DNA of 64,000 nt from CAVQNQ01 sp963714205 (GCA_963714205.1 CAVQNQ010000002.1:558001-622000); one strand, 5' to 3'. Shown: positions 1 through 9,274, counted from the stretch's first letter. Notes: a model not told the origin generated them from the sequence alone. Numbers and translations: made by a program.

Positions 1-1554
1 GCCCGCCACGGTATCATAGTAGTTGCTGCCTTCTCCGGGACCGGATGCGTTGTAAGTCCAAATCCCTCCATAGTTCACGCTCCCATCGTCAAAACTGTAC
101 CGGCACCCTCCACTGTGGCAGTCGGTCACGTCTCCATACCAGGCCGTGGCCATCGTAAGCTGCGTGTCGCTTTGACAACTCGCAACTGGCGTCTCTCTCA
201 GACCATATCCCTCCTGGGAGTTATCTGGGTACCAGAGGAGAAGGTAGACGTTCTGTCCGTTAACCTGCTGGGGGACCGTAGGATTGCTTGGGCCCTGGCA
301 AAATGTCGTCGTGAAGGTCGTCCCGGCGGATCCCGTCGCTATGGCGCTGCCGGCCGTCACAGTCACGGTTCCCGGACCCTGCGATCCCACCCAGAAGTCC
401 CTGTAATAGTCGGCCAGGTGCGCTGAGTTAAGATCGCCTTCGGCTTTGTGCCGGCTGTCAGCCCACGGCCACGGATTCGCCCCATACCGGATCATCCACC
501 CAAGAAGCGCGTCGGTAGCTGCGTTTCCTGTGATGACGATGGAATTACTGTCGGTCGCCACGAAACCATGCTTGACTGTGCAATTGTTGGACTGCCCGCG
601 GCTGTCTGTCACGGTCAATTGAAACACATAACTCCCGAATACAGTCTGGCTGATGGTAGGATTCGCGCTGTTCTGCCCCGACCAGAGAACCTGCGTAGGT
701 CCGGAAAGCTCTTGCCATAAGTACCGCGCCATCGCGTTGCCGTCGAGCGGATATGCGCCCGATCCGTCTAGTTTGGCCGGATACCCCGCCCGGAAAACCT
801 GCTGCACGCCTGCTACGCAAGTGGGAGAGTAGGAGGGGGTGGCGGTGTATGAAGGTCCGACGTTGAAAGATCCGATACTAACGCCGTACCCTCCTGTCCC
901 TTGATTGGTCAGATTGTTTTCGAACCGCCAGTCGGCTAAGTCTGCCGCCGTGGATTCCTGTGAGAACGGGCTCCCGGCGGGCACGGTCGTGCTGAACCAC
1001 TTCAACCACGCCAGCGAAAAAGCCGTGGGATAGCCCGGATTTCCCACATACCCGGTCGCGCCCGACCAGTCCGCCACTCCTGGAGTTATCGCGCACGCAT
1101 AAGGCGAGGTGGTATAACTGCAATACGAGCTGATGGGAGTGCCGCTCACGTCCTGTGCTTCGAGGAGAAACTGCCCTGGTATTCCGTCTCTGACGGGCAA
1201 ACCTCCGAGCCGCTGCACTCGCACGATCACGTCGTTGTGTCCGGTCAGGTTGGCGCATGATTCGCCGCCAGATGTCGAATCGACCCAATCGGCGGCGCAG
1301 AGTTCACCGGACGCCTTCATGAGGATCTCAAGATACCGTACTTTGGAATATGAACCCCAACTGAAAAACTGCGGGTAACCTGAGGCCGGTATTGTCCAAT
1401 CGTGAATTCGAAACTCCAGCCGGTAATCGCCGAGCGAGGTGAATGGCGGAACCGCGGGAACCTGCAGCACGCTGGTAGTCCCTGGTTTCACCAGTAGCGA
1501 GGAGTAAGCCAACGCGTGCGCCGCCAGAACGAGTAATAGCCAATAACGCCTCAT
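1..1554 (-). CDS. Secreted protein with PKD-like domain, partial (cut by left edge)
   Basis: Reading the minus strand from the ATG at 1554, the frame stays open for 518 codons to the window edge, so the C-terminus is missing. Residues 1-17 form a signal peptide (MRRYWLLLVLAAHALAY). The middle part is rich in Gly, Ser, Thr, Tyr and Trp with scattered cysteines, like a secreted beta-rich protein. Around residues 245-335 a PKD/Ig-like fold is suggested by a pattern reading AKLDGSGAYPL, then YLWQELSGP, then YVFQLTVTDSRGQ. The ATG lies 7 bases after the stop of the glycine-rich gene upstream, with an AGGAG ribosome site between them, so the two are co-transcribed. No catalytic motif is visible. 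An extracellular structural or adhesive role is inferred; the exact function is unknown. Confidence 0.7.
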   Translation of the reverse strand, partial: MRRYWLLLVLAAHALAYSSLLVKPGTTSVLQVPAVPPFTSLGDYRLEFRIHDWTIPASGYPQFFSWGSYSKVRYLEILMKASGELCAADWVDSTSGGESCANLTGHNDVIVRVQRLGGLPVRDGIPGQFLLEAQDVSGTPISSYCSYTTSPYACAITPGVADWSGATGYVGNPGYPTAFSLAWLKWFSTTVPAGSPFSQESTAADLADWRFENNLTNQGTGGYGVSIGSFNVGPSYTATPSYSPTCVAGVQQVFRAGYPAKLDGSGAYPLDGNAMARYLWQELSGPTQVLWSGQNSANPTISQTVFGSYVFQLTVTDSRGQSNNCTVKHGFVATDSNSIVITGNAATDALLGWMIRYGANPWPWADSRHKAEGDLNSAHLADYYRDFWVGSQGPGTVTVTAGSAIATGSAGTTFTTTFCQGPSNPTVPQQVNGQNVYLLLWYPDNSQEGYGLRETPVASCQSDTQLTMATAWYGDVTDCHSGGCRYSFDDGSVNYGGIWTYNASGPGEGSNYYDTVAG

Positions 1555-1561
1555 AATACTC

Positions 1562-3109
1562 CTATTTTGAATAATACACCCGCACTTCTCCGCTGGCCCC
1601 GGCGCAACCAGAGCAGTCCCGACTGCCCGTACACGCCGTTCCGGTATTTGCGCCTCCCCCGCCGCCACCGCCGCCCGGCGCGGTTCCCGCGGTACAAGCG
1701 ACAAATCTCGACGTAGCTGTGTTGTAACCTCCACCGTTTCCACCGGCCCCTGCGAGTGCGGATATGCCGCCAGGTCCCACGGTCATACTGCCGAGAGCAC
1801 CACCTCCGCCTCCCCCGCCAGCGCTCGCCGTCCCACCCGGATATCCGTCCGCGGATGATCCCCCCGCGCCGCAAGCGCCTCCGTCGAGCCTCATTGGAAC
1901 TCTGCCCCCGCCACCCCCGGGAGTGCAGTAATCAGCAGTAACTACCACCAAATCGGTCCCGCCATAAGTGTGATATATGGCATCGAGACCATTCAAAACA
2001 CCTCCGGCTCCACTTCCCGAACTACTACCCCCGGTCCCGCCGGTAACTGCGATGCAGGTTCCGAAGGACGAATTTCCACCAGCATCGCCCCCCCCATTCG
2101 CACCCTGGCCCCCAGCACCCCCCAGCCCTACCGCGATTCTAACGGTGCCGCCCGGATTCGTCGGGCAAACAGTCTCGTACATTCCCCCGCCGCCGCCACC
2201 GGAGCCGCCGCCGCTGCCTGAATATCCTCCCTGCCCGCCGCCGCCAGCGCCGAACAGTTGCACGTGCACCCAGTTCACACCCGTTGGCACGGTCCAGTTC
2301 GTAGTACATTGCGCAGCCGACCCGGAGCCGCAACTCCATGTCACCATCGAACCATCCGCGAGCGTGCTCGTCGAGCCGTCGAAAACCAGCGGCCCCGTGT
2401 TAGCACCGGAAGCGATACTCGGCATAGACGTCATCAGGCGGAACTGCGCTCCGTCGTACCAGATGTCGTAGAGTTCCCCCGCCACGATATCCGTCGCCGC
2501 GGGATCGCTCGCTCCGTCGCCCAGTTTGACCGGCACCGCTCCCAGCGTATCTATATTGAGCGTCGTGGGGCCACCGCCTCCGTTTACATCGGGTTTCCAG
2601 TGAAGCGTCATGCCGGCCGTGTATGCCACCAGCACAGGCGTGAGCGAACACTGGTACGCGCTGTTCGATCCGCTCGTCGAAGAGCATAAGAGCACCGTGC
2701 CACTTTGCTCTCCCGTCTGGGTCTGAACCGTGGCTGTATCCAGCGCCCATGAGATATCGATCTGCGAACCGGTATCCGCCATAACCGACATTAGCCCGGG
2801 GCCCGTCATGAAGTTGATGGTCGGTTCCGATCCCACCGCCTGGCTGTCGGTAGCCAGGGTGAGATTCGGGCCCTGCGCCGTCCAGGTATTCACTGCCGTG
2901 CATCCGTAGACGTTATTTCCGGCCGGCGCGTCCGTGTTGAAGAACATTTCCCCCAACGTGCACGTGCCGGGCAACGTTGTGCCGGTTTTGACCGGTTTCG
3001 TCGTAGTTGCCGCCGTGAAATCCACGCTCTTCGCTTGCGTACGAAGATCGATCTGCGTCTGAGCCGCGCCGGTGAAAACCACCAAAGCCGCCAAACACAT
3101 TCTCCGCAT
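1562..3109 (-). CDS. Secreted glycine-rich repeat protein
   Basis: A 515-residue protein with an N-terminal signal peptide (MRRMCLAALVVFTGAAQ). Residues 20-280 are a Thr/Asn/Gly-rich beta-type segment that includes the phrase GEMFFNTDAPAGNNVYGCT, of a kind seen in acidobacterial secreted proteins and phage-fibre-like proteins. From about residue 285 to 510 it becomes a glycine-rich domain with many runs of four to eight glycines, beginning WVHVQLFGAGGGGQGG and ending GEVRVYYSK. Such Gly-rich domains form collagen-like or polyglycine-helix sandwiches in adhesins and tail fibres (family knowledge). It is followed after 7 bases by another secreted protein and lies downstream of an O-antigen ligase. 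A cell-surface or matrix role is inferred. No phage structural genes lie nearby, so a prophage origin is not supported. Confidence 0.75.
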   Translation of the reverse strand: MRRMCLAALVVFTGAAQTQIDLRTQAKSVDFTAATTTKPVKTGTTLPGTCTLGEMFFNTDAPAGNNVYGCTAVNTWTAQGPNLTLATDSQAVGSEPTINFMTGPGLMSVMADTGSQIDISWALDTATVQTQTGEQSGTVLLCSSTSGSNSAYQCSLTPVLVAYTAGMTLHWKPDVNGGGGPTTLNIDTLGAVPVKLGDGASDPAATDIVAGELYDIWYDGAQFRLMTSMPSIASGANTGPLVFDGSTSTLADGSMVTWSCGSGSAAQCTTNWTVPTGVNWVHVQLFGAGGGGQGGYSGSGGGSGGGGGGMYETVCPTNPGGTVRIAVGLGGAGGQGANGGGDAGGNSSFGTCIAVTGGTGGSSSGSGAGGVLNGLDAIYHTYGGTDLVVVTADYCTPGGGGGRVPMRLDGGACGAGGSSADGYPGGTASAGGGGGGGALGSMTVGPGGISALAGAGGNGGGYNTATSRFVACTAGTAPGGGGGGGGANTGTACTGSRDCSGCAGASGEVRVYYSK

Positions 3110-3247
3110 TCATCCACCTCCATTCCCACTATGCGCACGCCATTCCCTCGGCTGGCCCCAAACTCCAATACAAATCCAATTAAATCAATGGGATAAGCAA
3201 TATCTCAGAGATGTGAATGAAGGTTCCGCCGTCCACCGCAGCGCGGG

Positions 3248-4630
3248 CTAGCTCGCCCGTGGCTCAACTCCAGGGGGCCTCCGGCGCGCACGCCACGCCG
3301 GTGCCGCGATCACCGGGATCTGCCCGGCCGCGCCCCGGATTTCGAACTCCCGCCCGGCGGCAGCTGAAATGGCGATCGCCAGCGCACCCATCGCTGGGGC
3401 ATAGAACAGGTAGGCAAAATTCAAGAACGAAGCCGCCACCGTGAAACCAGCCATGCCGGTCATGACGCAGAACACCGCGCCACGAATATCCTGGCAATCC
3501 GCTCTCCCACGGGCCGCCCGGTGGGTGGCGTTCAGCCGGCGCCAGGTGGACACAAAGCCTCCCAGAAGGAAAATGAGGGCCGGAATGCCGCACTCGCTGG
3601 AAGCCTCCAGGAAAATGTCATGCGCATCCTGCCACTCGCCGGGACCACTTGACTTTCTAGTCTGCTGCCCCAGGATGTCGGCCATCTCGCCGGGACCCAC
3701 GCCGAAAAGAGGATGCCGGAGGGTATACTCAATGCCCGTCCACAGAAGCGCTTGGCGCGCCTGGAGAGACTCGACTGCCTCCGAACCACCCTCCTGCGAA
3801 AATGTCGTCATTCGCCGCAGTGCCGCCCTTGGAGCCGTTGCGAGGGTGACCCCAAACAGGATCACGCCGAAGGTCAGGACGGCGATGCGCTGGCGCAGGC
3901 TGCCGAACAACAGAAAGAACGCCACCTCCGCCAGCAGCCCCAACAACGCACCCCGCGACCCCGTGGTCAGGATGACATACACCCCATACCCGACCGCCGG
4001 AATCACGGCCACAAGAGTCCATTTGGAACTCATCCCAATCCAAAGCAGAAACGGCAGCAGCAGCAGCAGCACGCAGGCGACGTCGTTCGCGTTCGCGACG
4101 GTTCCGAATGCCAGGCTAAAGCGGTCCACCGCGCGCGGATCCGCAAAAAGCCGCGAGATCACTAACATGAGAACGGTGCCACAGCCTATCATGCGCAGGA
4201 TCCATTTGCATTCGCGCCAGGTAACCGCCAGTCCAGCCATTACCAAGAACAAGAGAAACGTGGACCTGAGATTCCCCCAAGCCAGAAGCAGGGAACCGCC
4301 CCTCCAACTGCTAAAACAGGCGGCCACAAACAGCCAAAACGCATACGCAGTCCACCAATAGGCGGTCTTTGCCCGGAAAACCCGCCGCAAGCCCCCGCTC
4401 AGCACAAGCCCCATCAGCGCCGGAAGACCGAAGACATACTGGAGCAGTAGGTTGACGCGAACGACATACGTGACCAACTCTTGCAGCATGCCGAAGCGGA
4501 CCAACACCAAGCCCAGCGCCGCCAGAAAGCCGAAAACGCGGGCGGGGTCATAGAGTTCGGCGGCGGCTTGGGCCGCGGACTGCGTGATGGTCGCATTCCG
4601 GGCCGTGGCGTTGGCGGAACTGTCGATCAC
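3248..4630 (-). CDS. O-antigen ligase family membrane protein (Wzy_C/WaaL-like)
   Basis: A 460-residue polytopic inner-membrane protein with roughly ten to twelve hydrophobic segments. The Wzy_C region carries the recognisable elements GSRGALLGLL, HPLFGVGPGEM and HDIFLEASSECGIPALI, which mark the large periplasmic loop of O-antigen ligases and polymerases. In this superfamily the protein either polymerises undecaprenyl-linked repeats or ligates glycan to an acceptor, and the sequence alone does not separate the two. It lies 31 bases downstream of a hexapeptide acyltransferase on the same strand and upstream of two secreted proteins. It is therefore likely part of a polysaccharide export locus. 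Confidence 0.85.
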   Translation of the reverse strand: MIDSSANATARNATITQSAAQAAAELYDPARVFGFLAALGLVLVRFGMLQELVTYVVRVNLLLQYVFGLPALMGLVLSGGLRRVFRAKTAYWWTAYAFWLFVAACFSSWRGGSLLLAWGNLRSTFLLFLVMAGLAVTWRECKWILRMIGCGTVLMLVISRLFADPRAVDRFSLAFGTVANANDVACVLLLLLPFLLWIGMSSKWTLVAVIPAVGYGVYVILTTGSRGALLGLLAEVAFFLLFGSLRQRIAVLTFGVILFGVTLATAPRAALRRMTTFSQEGGSEAVESLQARQALLWTGIEYTLRHPLFGVGPGEMADILGQQTRKSSGPGEWQDAHDIFLEASSECGIPALIFLLGGFVSTWRRLNATHRAARGRADCQDIRGAVFCVMTGMAGFTVAASFLNFAYLFYAPAMGALAIAISAAAGREFEIRGAAGQIPVIAAPAWRARRRPPGVEPRAS

Positions 4631-4661
4631 AAACCTCAGATTACCATCATTCAGCCGCGTT

Positions 4662-5504
4662 TCAGCCGCGAATATCGGCTGGTAAGACAGGCTTATCCGC
4701 GGCTTCCGAATCGCCAGTTACGCGCTCATGCCCCGCTTTTCCGCTCTTGTTGGATGGGCAGCCATAATTACGAAAATAGACTTCAGCCGGATTTCCCATG
4801 GCCAGGCAATAAGGAGGGATACTCGAAATCACCACGCTGTTTGCGCCGATCACGGCGCCTTCGCCAATAGTCACGCCTTTCATAATCGAGGTGCCGTTGC
4901 CGATCCAGGCATGCCGGCAGATTCTCACCGGTAGGATGTCTCGCGGATCTACCGGCGCCTTCTGCGCGCGACGATCCGCTTCTCGTGGGTGGCCGTCATT
5001 ATCGAAAATCCGGCAGTCGAAGGAAATCGCCGCGTCTTCCTCGATGACGACTTCCCTGCCCACCGATATCATAACTCTCCATCCGATTTCGGCGCGGTCT
5101 TTGATGATCACCTTGGGCCGGTGTTCGAGCGCGCGGCCAGCCTTGATGCTAATGCCCCCCCCAAGCCATACGTCGTCCCCAATGTAGACATCCACGGGAC
5201 CGGTGACCCACGGCAGCGTGTCAACCGACAGGTTCCGGCCGACAAAGGCGCACCGGGCTTGGAAAAGCGGCCCGCGGTAAAAGACCTGCAGGAACCACCG
5301 CAGCGGGATGAGGATGGCAAACCGAAATGTGTAAATGGCACTTAGAAGCGGTCTCAGAAACCCGGGGATCCGCGGAGCAGTGGGGCGCAGGATGAGGAAC
5401 CTCGCCACGGCCCGGAGGAACCTGTACAGGGGCGTCTCACCGCGCTTGATTCGGGCTATGAATCCGTCGATCCCCATCTGCTTACGAACCCTATTGAAGC
5501 ACAT
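4662..5504 (-). CDS. Hexapeptide-repeat O-acetyltransferase (WcaF/LbH type)
   Basis: A left-handed beta-helix acyltransferase of about 280 residues. The N-terminal third is basic and hydrophobic (LYRFLRAVARFLILR, then FRFAILIPLRW), suggesting membrane association. The rest shows hexapeptide repeats such as VYIGDDVWLGGGISI, AEIGWRVMISVGREVVIEEDA and GEGAVIGANSVV, ending in the typical PPYCLAMGNPAEV. The family transfers acetyl or other short acyl groups from CoA (sometimes ACP) to sugars during polysaccharide synthesis. An in-frame TTG exists at 5522. I chose the ATG at 5504, but neither site has a strong ribosome site and an ATG at 5477 is also possible. It is divergent from the ACP gene across about 80 bases and precedes the O-antigen ligase. 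Confidence 0.8.
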   Translation of the reverse strand: MCFNRVRKQMGIDGFIARIKRGETPLYRFLRAVARFLILRPTAPRIPGFLRPLLSAIYTFRFAILIPLRWFLQVFYRGPLFQARCAFVGRNLSVDTLPWVTGPVDVYIGDDVWLGGGISIKAGRALEHRPKVIIKDRAEIGWRVMISVGREVVIEEDAAISFDCRIFDNDGHPREADRRAQKAPVDPRDILPVRICRHAWIGNGTSIMKGVTIGEGAVIGANSVVISSIPPYCLAMGNPAEVYFRNYGCPSNKSGKAGHERVTGDSEAADKPVLPADIRG

Positions 5505-5581
5505 AACGGCAGGGTGTACCAAGGCTCTCCGGCGCCGCGCGGACAGGGTATGATAAAGTACTACAGAGGTTATAGAGCCGG

Positions 5582-5818
5582 ATGACTCGGCAGGAATTTC
5601 TTTTGGAATTGGACGAGATCCTTGAGTTGCCCTCTGGTACGCTGAAGGGCCCCGAGAAACTGGATAATCTGGAGCAGTGGAATTCGATGGCCTTGATCGG
5701 GTTTATCGCGCTCGCCGACACCAATAATGGTGCGCGGATTTCGCCTCGGCAAACCATCACTTGCCAGACCGTCGCCGACCTCTTGGCCCTTGCCGGAGTG
5801 GACGGCGCCTCCAATTGA
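5582..5818 (+). CDS. Acyl carrier protein, cluster-dedicated
   Basis: A 78-residue acidic protein with the four-helix ACP pattern. The phosphopantetheine attachment site is DNLEQWNSMALIGFIAL, with Ser35 as the modified serine. The usual D-S-L is N-S-M here, as in specialised ACPs of polysaccharide and secondary-metabolite loci rather than housekeeping AcpP. The stop TGA shares bases with the ATG of the SDR gene (TGATG), so the two are translationally coupled. A KAS-III-like synthase and a hexapeptide acyltransferase follow. The likely role is to hold a short acyl chain built by these partners. Confidence 0.85.
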   Translation: MTRQEFLLELDEILELPSGTLKGPEKLDNLEQWNSMALIGFIALADTNNGARISPRQTITCQTVADLLALAGVDGASN

Positions 5819-6597
5819 TGATGGTGGGCAGCCCTCCGGGTGGCAGTCCCATGGATCTCGCCGGCTCCACCGTGCTGGTGACGGGAGCGTCCAGTGGAAT
5901 CGGCCGCGAAACGGCGATTCTTTTGAGTTCCTTGAATGCCCGTCTCGTGCTCACGGGACGAAATCGCGAGCGTCTGGAAGAGACGCGTTCTCTTCTTTCC
6001 GGCCAGGACCACCGAATTGAACCGTTCGATCTGGCTTGCAGCGAAGAAGTCCCGCCATGGTTCCGTTCCTGGATCCCGAACACCGGCCCGCTGCACGGTT
6101 TGGTTCACGCCGCGGGAATACAGTCTACTCTGCCCATCCGGTTCGCTAAGCATGCGGGCGCGCAACATCTGTTGCGAACGAATCTCGAAAGCGCCATCAT
6201 GCTGGCCCACGCCTTCTGTCAGCGGAACTGTCACGCTCCGGATAGCAGCATCGTGTTCCTCTCCTCGATCATGGGGCTCGCCGGAAAAGCTGGTATGTCG
6301 GTCTACGGCGCCAGCAAAGCGGCCCTGATCGGTTTCGCCAAATCGCTGGCGATGGAGCTGGCACCTGACCGGATTCGCGTCAACTGTGTAGCTCCTGGCT
6401 GTGTGCAGACTGAGATGCTCGGTGTGATGCGGGAGTTTTTTTCGCCTGAGCAGTTTCAAGCCCTGGAGAAGGCCCACCCTCTCGGTTTCGGCGCCCCCCG
6501 GGACGTGGCGAACGCGATTGCCTTTCTGCTGGCCGATACGGGGCGGTGGATTACGGGAACAGTGCTCGTCGTGGATGGCGGCTACTCGGCGCAGTAG
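5818..6597 (+). CDS. Short-chain dehydrogenase/reductase (FabG-like)
   Basis: A classical SDR of about 259 residues. The cofactor loop TGASSGIGRE lies at residues 23-31, the catalytic Ser is in VFLSSIMG, and the Tyr-Lys pair is in SVYGASKAALIG. It ends with the usual TGTVLVVDGGYSAQ. The start ATG at 5818 overlaps the ACP stop; an internal ATG at 5851 (MDLAGS) is an equally plausible start. Within an ACP-SDR-KAS III operon the expected reaction is NADPH-dependent reduction of a 3-ketoacyl-ACP to 3-hydroxyacyl-ACP. That substrate is inferred from context; SDRs of this type also reduce sugars. Confidence 0.88.
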   Translation: MMVGSPPGGSPMDLAGSTVLVTGASSGIGRETAILLSSLNARLVLTGRNRERLEETRSLLSGQDHRIEPFDLACSEEVPPWFRSWIPNTGPLHGLVHAAGIQSTLPIRFAKHAGAQHLLRTNLESAIMLAHAFCQRNCHAPDSSIVFLSSIMGLAGKAGMSVYGASKAALIGFAKSLAMELAPDRIRVNCVAPGCVQTEMLGVMREFFSPEQFQALEKAHPLGFGAPRDVANAIAFLLADTGRWITGTVLVVDGGYSAQ

Positions 6598-6623
6598 CCG
6601 AAAATCGGAGGCAAGAGAACCTC

Positions 6624-7649
6624 ATGCAGGCAGCTATTTCCGGGATTGAGTATTACCTTCCGGAGAAGACCGTCTCGACGGCCGAACTTTCCGCGGAGTT
6701 TCCGGAATGGTCGGTGGACAAGATCGACCAGAAGACCGGCATAGCCGAACGGCATCTTGCCGCCCCGGACGAGTGCGCCTCCGACCTGGCGGCCGCCGCC
6801 GCGCGGAAACTGTTCGCCTCGGGGGTCTGCGCGCCCGGCGCCATCGACTATATCCTCTTCTGCACGCAGAGCCCGGATTACTTCCTGCCCACTACGGCCT
6901 GCCTGATTCAGGACCGGCTGGGCATCCCGAAAACGGCTGGGGCGCTGGATTTCAACCTCGGCTGCTCCGGGTACATCTATGGACTCGGGCTGGCCCAGGG
7001 GCTGCTCGCTTCCGGACAAGCCTCGACGGTCCTGCTGCTCACGGCCGAAACCTACAGCAAGTACATGAACCCACGTGACCGTAGCGTTCGAACGATCTTC
7101 GGCGATGCCGGAGCCGCGACACTGTTATCCGCAGTGGATGCTCCGGCTCCCCTCATCGGTCCATTTGTCTATGGCACGGACGGATCTGGAGGCCTGAACC
7201 TGATCGTGCCTGCCGGAGGAGCCAGGATTGCCGCGACGGCCGATACGGCCCTCGCCCTCGAGGCTGAGGGCGGTAACTCGCGAAGCAAGAACGATCTTTA
7301 CATGAACGGAGCGGAGATTTTCACCTTCACGCTCGACGTAGTGCCGCAGACCGTCGAGACTCTGCTGAAGAAGGCTGGACACCAGTTGCCGGAAATAGAC
7401 CTGTTCGTCTTTCATCAGGCGAATCGATACATGCTGGACCACCTCAGAAAAAGGCTGAAGATCCCACCGGAGAAGTTTCAGGTTTCCCTCAGCCACTGCG
7501 GCAACACGGTTTCCGCCACAATCCCGATAGCGCTCAAGCACGCCGAGATGGAGGGGCGGCTCCACAAGGGGGCGCTGGTGATGCTGGTCGGATTCGGGGT
7601 CGGCTATTCCTGGGGCGCCGCACTGCTGCGCTGGTCCGGCTTGCCCTGA
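6624..7649 (+). CDS. 3-oxoacyl-ACP synthase III family protein (FabH-like)
   Basis: A thiolase-fold ketosynthase of 341 residues with the complete KAS-III triad: Cys114 in NLGCSGYIYG, His264 in FVFHQANRYM and Asn294 in SHCGNTVSAT. KAS-III enzymes condense an acyl-CoA with malonyl-ACP without needing an acyl-enzyme from another ACP. The start is the ATG at 6624, preceded by GGAGG 12 bases upstream; the open frame further upstream overlaps the SDR and is not used. The gene sits 26 bases after the SDR. With the adjacent ACP it could supply a short 3-ketoacyl chain for glycan decoration. A housekeeping fabH is less likely because no other fab genes are present and polysaccharide genes surround it. 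Confidence 0.88.
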   Translation: MQAAISGIEYYLPEKTVSTAELSAEFPEWSVDKIDQKTGIAERHLAAPDECASDLAAAAARKLFASGVCAPGAIDYILFCTQSPDYFLPTTACLIQDRLGIPKTAGALDFNLGCSGYIYGLGLAQGLLASGQASTVLLLTAETYSKYMNPRDRSVRTIFGDAGAATLLSAVDAPAPLIGPFVYGTDGSGGLNLIVPAGGARIAATADTALALEAEGGNSRSKNDLYMNGAEIFTFTLDVVPQTVETLLKKAGHQLPEIDLFVFHQANRYMLDHLRKRLKIPPEKFQVSLSHCGNTVSATIPIALKHAEMEGRLHKGALVMLVGFGVGYSWGAALLRWSGLP

Positions 7650-7680
7650 TGGACGCACATCTCAACCGGAACACCGCCTC

Positions 7681-8265
7681 ATGCCGAAACGTTCGCTGAA
7701 AATAGCGTTGCACGCGGTTTCGTTCGCGCTGGCGGTCCTGCCGGCCGCAGCGTCCGGGTTTGGCAGATGGCGGACGGCGTATGAGCTTTTCGCGCAGTGC
7801 TTCGCCCTGGCGCCTGGAATTCCAGGCGATTACCTGCGGGTTGCTTTCTACAAGCTGACCCTGAACGAATGTTCGCTGTCGTGCCGCATCTCGTTCGGCT
7901 CCTTTTTCGCGCACTCCGGCGCGCGCGTCGGGCCGAACGTCTACATCGGCGCCTATTGCGTTATTGGCCACGCGGTGATCGGCGCGCGGACCCAGATTGC
8001 TTCGGGAGTTCAGATTCTGAGCGGCGGCCGGCAGCACTCCCGCAATGAAGCGGGCGGGATCTCGGGCGCAGACGGTGGCGTATTCACCACGGTTGCGATC
8101 GGCAGCGATTGCTGGATCGGCGCAGGGACGATCGTGATGGCGGATGTGGGGGCAGGCACGACCATCGGCGCCGGTTCGGTCGTTTCCCGCTCCATTCCGC
8201 CCGCCTCGGTAGCGGTCGGCAGCCCGGCCAGGGTGATCCGGACCGGGGCGGCGGGAGAAATATGA
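7681..8265 (+). CDS. Hexapeptide-repeat acyltransferase
   Basis: A 194-residue protein with a hydrophobic N-terminus followed by left-handed beta-helix repeats (GARVGPNVYIGAYCVIGHAVIGARTQIASG, split here as GARVGPNVYIGAYCVIG and HAVIGARTQIASG). It then has a conserved loop containing GGRQHSRNE, whose His is a candidate catalytic base, and ends SVAVGSPARVIR. The family transfers acetyl, hydroxybutyryl or other acyl groups to hydroxyl or amino groups of sugars and to serine. Its position right after ACP, SDR and KAS-III makes it the best candidate acceptor-side enzyme for the acyl-ACP. The stop overlaps the ATG of the next gene (ATGA), indicating coupling. Confidence 0.82.
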   Translation: MPKRSLKIALHAVSFALAVLPAAASGFGRWRTAYELFAQCFALAPGIPGDYLRVAFYKLTLNECSLSCRISFGSFFAHSGARVGPNVYIGAYCVIGHAVIGARTQIASGVQILSGGRQHSRNEAGGISGADGGVFTTVAIGSDCWIGAGTIVMADVGAGTTIGAGSVVSRSIPPASVAVGSPARVIRTGAAGEI

Positions 8266-9274
8266 CGATTTCAAAACGCGACGCTCTTGCCGCCTGCTGC
8301 CGGTACTCGGGGATTACGCGAGCGCTGGGGCTGCTCCCGGACAAGCCACTTTTGCTGGTTTTGAATTATCACCGCATTGGAAATGGAGACGAGAGTCCTT
8401 ACGGTCCCGACAACTTCTCGTGTACGGAGGAGCAATTCGATGGACACGTGCGGTTCCTCAAACGCCGTATGCACGTTGCCAGCCTGGATGAGGCCATCGA
8501 TCTCGTGGAAAAGCGGAGCCTCCCGCGGAGACCGATGGCATTGGTGACATTCGACGATGGCTACGTGGATAACTACCAGATCGCGTTCCCCGTCCTGAAG
8601 AGTCACGGCGTGCAGGGCCTGTTTTTCCTTCCCACGGCGTTCATCGGATCCGACCGGATTTCCTGGTGGGACTCGGTCGCCTATATCGTCAAGCACAGCC
8701 GCAAGCGGAAATTCCGGCTGGGCATCCCGCCCTATCGGGAGATTGACCTGGATGCGAAGGGCCCTATAAGCCCCACGCTGCAGATTATGTACCTGTACAA
8801 GTCGGAGGGCCTCGAGACGAGCGAACCATTCCTTGCCATGCTGGAGGAAGCCTGCGGTTCGGCCCGCCCCGACGGCTCCGAGCGCAGCTTCATGAACTGG
8901 GAGGAAGCCGCGGCCATGCTGCGCGGCGGAATGGCCATCGGCTCCCATGGGCACAGTCATCAGATCCTGGCGAGACTCGCGGAAGAGGAACAACTGGCGG
9001 AACTGGTTACCTCGAAACGGATTCTCGAAGAGCGTCTGGGGCCCCCGTGCGAGCGCTCTCCTATCCGGTGGGGCACCGGAACACCTTCTCCGCCGCCACG
9101 CGCGCCGCGGCGGCAGAGGCCCAATACCGCGTTGCATTTTCGTTCTATGAGGGGTTCAACCGGTTCGGCGCGATCGACCCCTTCGACATCCGGCGGCTGT
9201 GGGTTACAGCCGCGGTAGCGCGCTTTAGCCTGCAGATCACACTGGGAGCTGCCAGCGGCAGTTGCTGGTTCTGA
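8262..9274 (+). pseudogene. Polysaccharide deacetylase (NodB homology), single-base frameshift
   Basis: The first frame (8262-9218) encodes a NodB-type carbohydrate esterase: LLVLNYHRIG, the metal motif VTFDDGYVDN with its Asp pair, and the His motif IGSHGHSHQIL. After residue 258 (ERLG, near 9040) this frame becomes an unrelated Pro/Arg-rich tail. The natural continuation, ALSYPVGHRNTFSAAT and then FSFYEGFNRFGAIDPFDIRR, is in another frame from 9047 to 9274. Adding one base within the GGGGCCCCC stretch at 9038-9046 restores a protein of about 337 residues. The start ATG at 8262 overlaps the previous stop. The family removes N- or O-acetyl groups from polymers such as poly-GlcNAc, often after export. 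Whether the break is real or a homopolymer sequencing error cannot be told from one sequence. Confidence 0.8.

Noticed and set aside
1562..3109. Prophage tail-fibre interpretation of the glycine-rich gene
   Set aside because: It has a signal peptide and no neighbouring phage genes.
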